From: an uncultured Eubacteriales bacterium
Lineage (GTDB): Bacteria > Bacillota > Clostridia > Christensenellales > Aristaeellaceae
NCBI GenBank assembly: GCA_902765395.1
Contig: CACWZP010000017.1
Coordinates: 1 to 63,422 of the forward strand
Reading direction: 5' to 3'
DNA length: 63,422 nucleotides
Both the position numbers and the translations under genes were made by a program. Within the stretch, counting starts at the first letter, position 1, and the number at the start of each line of letters is the position of its first letter. The notes beneath the pieces were generated by a model. It was not told the origin of the DNA. It saw only the letters and a program-made list of their open reading frames with translations, and did no database searches. Shown piece by piece: positions 61,466 to 63,422 of the stretch.

Positions 61466-61660
61466 CGAAACCTATAACGAGGCCAAAGCGAACGAAAAAG
61501 CGGACTGATACCGCCGCGCCCGAAACCGGGCAGGTGGCAAAGACCGCTTCCGAGGCGACGATTGTGGCGCAGACCGTCCCCGGAGCGACCGCAACGGAGG
61601 AAACCAAACCGGCGCGGATGTGTCAAGGCTGGCGAAGAAAGACAGCTAAAAACCCCTTCT
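61466..61660 (+). pseudogene. Fragment of an Ala/Thr-rich linker, frameshifted
   Basis: On the plus strand VETYNEAKANEKAD in one frame passes into DTAAPETGQVAKTASEATIV in another, as in the extended linkers of secreted proteins. Neither end is intact. It directly abuts the TPR fragment. Confidence 0.35.
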
Positions 61661-61678
61661 CCGACATCAGAGAAGGGG
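61648..61678 (-). terminator. Stranded minus terminator
   Basis: CCCCTTCTC and GAGAAGGGG around TGATGTCG, then TTTTTAG on the minus strand. No minus gene lies upstream of it now, consistent with loss of one. Confidence 0.55.
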
Positions 61679-61777
61679 CAATCTATACTCTGATAATACG
61701 ATCGTGAATGACTGTCTGGATCGACGCGGGTACGTCGAACGTGTACTGGCCGCCATAACACCTCTGTCAAATTGTCA

Positions 61778-61786
61778 TGGTATACT
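61778..61786 (+). promoter_or_regulatory. Extended -10 of the PAP2 gene
   Basis: TGG then TATACT (61781-61786), about 50 bases before ATG 61836; no clear -35. Confidence 0.45.
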
Positions 61787-61835
61787 ACCTACAACACAAA
61801 AAGGGTCATCCTGACCCGGAAAAGAGGAGAGCAAC

Positions 61836-62732
61836 ATGAACAGAAAAACCATCATGGCCATGCCCGTGAAATACTTCTGGGCAATGGTCGTCGCCTGCGC
61901 TGCGGGCATCGTCGCAGGTTCCTTCTTTGATTTCAATATCAACGTGGCGCTGGCCAACAAGACCATTATCGGCGCCTTCTTCGCCACCTATGGCTCTTAT
62001 TTTTCTTACTGCCTCTATCCTGCCGCGGGTGCATGCCTGTTTGTCGGGCTCCGGAAGAAGGGCAGCCGCTACAACGCCCTCGCGTGGACGCTCTTGGTCG
62101 TGGGCTGGTTCATGGCGGTCTATTATTCCAACAGCTACAACGGCTCCAAAGTTCGTGAACTGTTCGGATACGTTGCCGGGGAGTCCGCGCCGATCAAGAG
62201 CGTGTTGAGCTGGTTGTTCTGGGTGGCCCTTTATGCCTGGGTCGCTCCAGTGGTCGTGAAGCTGGCGGACGATTCCGACCCCGACAGATTGATCGCCGTC
62301 GGTGCGGCTATTCTGGTGGCGGGCATCGTGGCGGACAACGTGAACCTGTGGCTCAAGCAGGTGGGTTCCCGTCCGCGGTACAAATACCTGATCACACTGG
62401 AAGACCCGAAGTCGGAATATCGCAACTGGTGGCAGATGACACCGAATCTGGCGGGCAGCAACGACAATTTCAAGAGCTGGCCAAGCGGCAACATGACCAT
62501 CGCCAGCATGATGTTTGCCCTGCCGATGCTGACCGATTGCCTCAAGAGCCGGAGCGAGGGTAAAAACCGAGCCTCATTTATCGCCGCCTGTGCGTTTGTA
62601 CTGCTATACGGCTACAATCGCATCCACATGACCAACCACTTCCTTACCGACGTATGCTTCGGTACGCTGATTACCTATCTCATCTATGCAGGAATCAGCA
62701 CATCCTTCCTCCGCGCGACAGAGAAGAAATAA
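61836..62732 (+). CDS. PAP2-superfamily membrane protein with altered active-site motifs
   Basis: 298 residues, six or so helices. The three PAP2 signature blocks are present: Lys174-x6-Arg181 (KQVGSRPRY, with Tyr after the Arg instead of Pro), PSG at 216-218 followed by Asn219 instead of His, and Arg262-x5-His268-x3-Asp272 in NRIHMTNHFLTDV. The nucleophile His and its Asp remain, but the general-acid His is lost, so activity may be changed or absent. Relatives dephosphorylate lipid phosphates. AAGAGGAG before ATG. Confidence 0.82.
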   Translation: MNRKTIMAMPVKYFWAMVVACAAGIVAGSFFDFNINVALANKTIIGAFFATYGSYFSYCLYPAAGACLFVGLRKKGSRYNALAWTLLVVGWFMAVYYSNSYNGSKVRELFGYVAGESAPIKSVLSWLFWVALYAWVAPVVVKLADDSDPDRLIAVGAAILVAGIVADNVNLWLKQVGSRPRYKYLITLEDPKSEYRNWWQMTPNLAGSNDNFKSWPSGNMTIASMMFALPMLTDCLKSRSEGKNRASFIAACAFVLLYGYNRIHMTNHFLTDVCFGTLITYLIYAGISTSFLRATEKK

Positions 62733-62814
62733 AAAACGATCCGCGACGTGTTGTCCGTTTCCTTCCATAGGTGACTATCCAGGTTTATCCTGCCTGTTTG
62801 TACGTCTTTCTTAT

Positions 62815-63422
62815 GTGAAGACACTGCCCATCTCCTACAGTGAAGCGTTTACGGCGGATCCCATGTCCCAGATGGAAATGGATGCTCTGGTTGGAAAGAC
62901 CATCGGTGAATTGCGTGAAGCCGGTTATGACGACAGTGAAAGTGGCACGGAAGGCGATGATATCGTCTATGTCATGAGAAACGGTCTGTTTGAGTATTCC
63001 TGCATCGTAGATGCGGACTTTGACGCCTATGAAAAGGCACAGGAAGAATGGCCTGATGGCGGAAATGATTTCGTGATCAAGAGCGTGAGCTTCCATGGCA
63101 TCACAAGTGAGGCCATTTTTAAGAGATACCATACCGATGGCAGCGTCGAAGAAGATCCCGATCCCTTTGAAGGATACGCTGAACTCATGACAGATGTTCA
63201 GCAGATGATTGATAGTGTTCAGAATGGCGAAGAAGTAAATATTGATGAATACTTCAGCGGGCTAAAAGATAAGTATCCAAACCTTGTGGAAGCCATTGAT
63301 ATGTATTTGGAGATGTACAAGATGGGTCTATCCCAAAATCTGTGTAAACAGCAGAAAGCAGTGCAAAACGCCAAACAGTTAAGAGAGAGCGGGCAGCGGA
63401 TTTATCCGATGTCCGCTTGTGT
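62815..63422 (+). CDS. Unknown acidic protein, open to the window edge
   Basis: The frame is open to the end, at least 200 residues from GTG 62815 and acidic (MSQMEMDALVGKTIGELREAG, GDDIVYVMRNGL, FEGYAELMTDVQQMI). GC is lower than in the left of the window. The frame has no stop upstream for over 70 bases, and no ribosome site stands before the GTG, so the true start may be elsewhere or the gene may be a 5'-truncated remnant. No family named with confidence. Confidence 0.5.
   Translation, partial: MKTLPISYSEAFTADPMSQMEMDALVGKTIGELREAGYDDSESGTEGDDIVYVMRNGLFEYSCIVDADFDAYEKAQEEWPDGGNDFVIKSVSFHGITSEAIFKRYHTDGSVEEDPDPFEGYAELMTDVQQMIDSVQNGEEVNIDEYFSGLKDKYPNLVEAIDMYLEMYKMGLSQNLCKQQKAVQNAKQLRESGQRIYPMSAC

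Overview
The window looks like chromosomal DNA of a GC-rich, gut-type Clostridia bacterium (Bacillota, possibly Christensenellales or Oscillospirales; the exact taxon is a guess). Reasons: GGAGG ribosome sites, a clostridial-type Re-citrate synthase, the arginine operon order argC-GNAT-argJ-argB-argD, many short GC-rich terminators, TGA/TAA stops with almost no TAG, and a very large family of small hairpin repeats.

Layout. 1-2.7 kb: 3' end of pyrE, then a minus operon (cytidylate kinase-like protein, alpha/beta hydrolase, macrodomain-class sirtuin). 2.9-8.3 kb: Re-citrate synthase, FCD regulator, aconitase and isocitrate dehydrogenase, i.e. acetyl-CoA plus oxaloacetate to 2-oxoglutarate, feeding glutamate. 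8.6-13.4 kb: argC, a GNAT enzyme, argJ, argB, argD, turning that glutamate into acetylornithine and ornithine. A hairpin array and a MITE-like element sit in the gaps of this block. 13.4-17.8 kb (minus): aldo/keto reductase, L,D-transpeptidase, aspartate kinase. 18.2-24.2 kb: an odd island with a ClpP-type protease, a soluble VirD4/TraG-type ATPase, two unknown proteins and, convergently, a DnaB-type helicase fused to a long unknown C-terminal part. 24.2-26.2 kb: esterase plus ATP-grasp pair.

26.4-31.0 kb: a galactose/methyl-galactoside ABC transporter. Its binding protein appears circularly permuted: the segment that opens normal MglB is at the C-terminus, with all recognisable sugar-contact residues kept. 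Its permease carries an extra N-terminal coiled-coil of about 215 residues. 31-40 kb: APC permease, membrane GGDEF(degenerate)-EAL phosphodiesterase, nucleoside hydrolase, Tex, hydrolase, LysR and flavodoxin. 41-56 kb: secreted protein, nitroreductase, NhaC, MATE, GH3 glycosidase, queuosine-precursor transporter behind a candidate preQ1 riboswitch, SDR, NlpC/P60 peptidase, Na-dependent symporter, Na/Pi-PhoU protein, and a binding-protein gene with two in-frame amber codons.

56.1-63.4 kb is accessory and lower in GC: an abnormal tRNA-Ala(CGC)-like sequence beside a large serine recombinase, repeated tRNA 3' ends, small orphan genes, a set of small membrane/secreted proteins, two gene fragments and an altered PAP2-family protein. 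It reads as an integrated element whose far end is outside the window.
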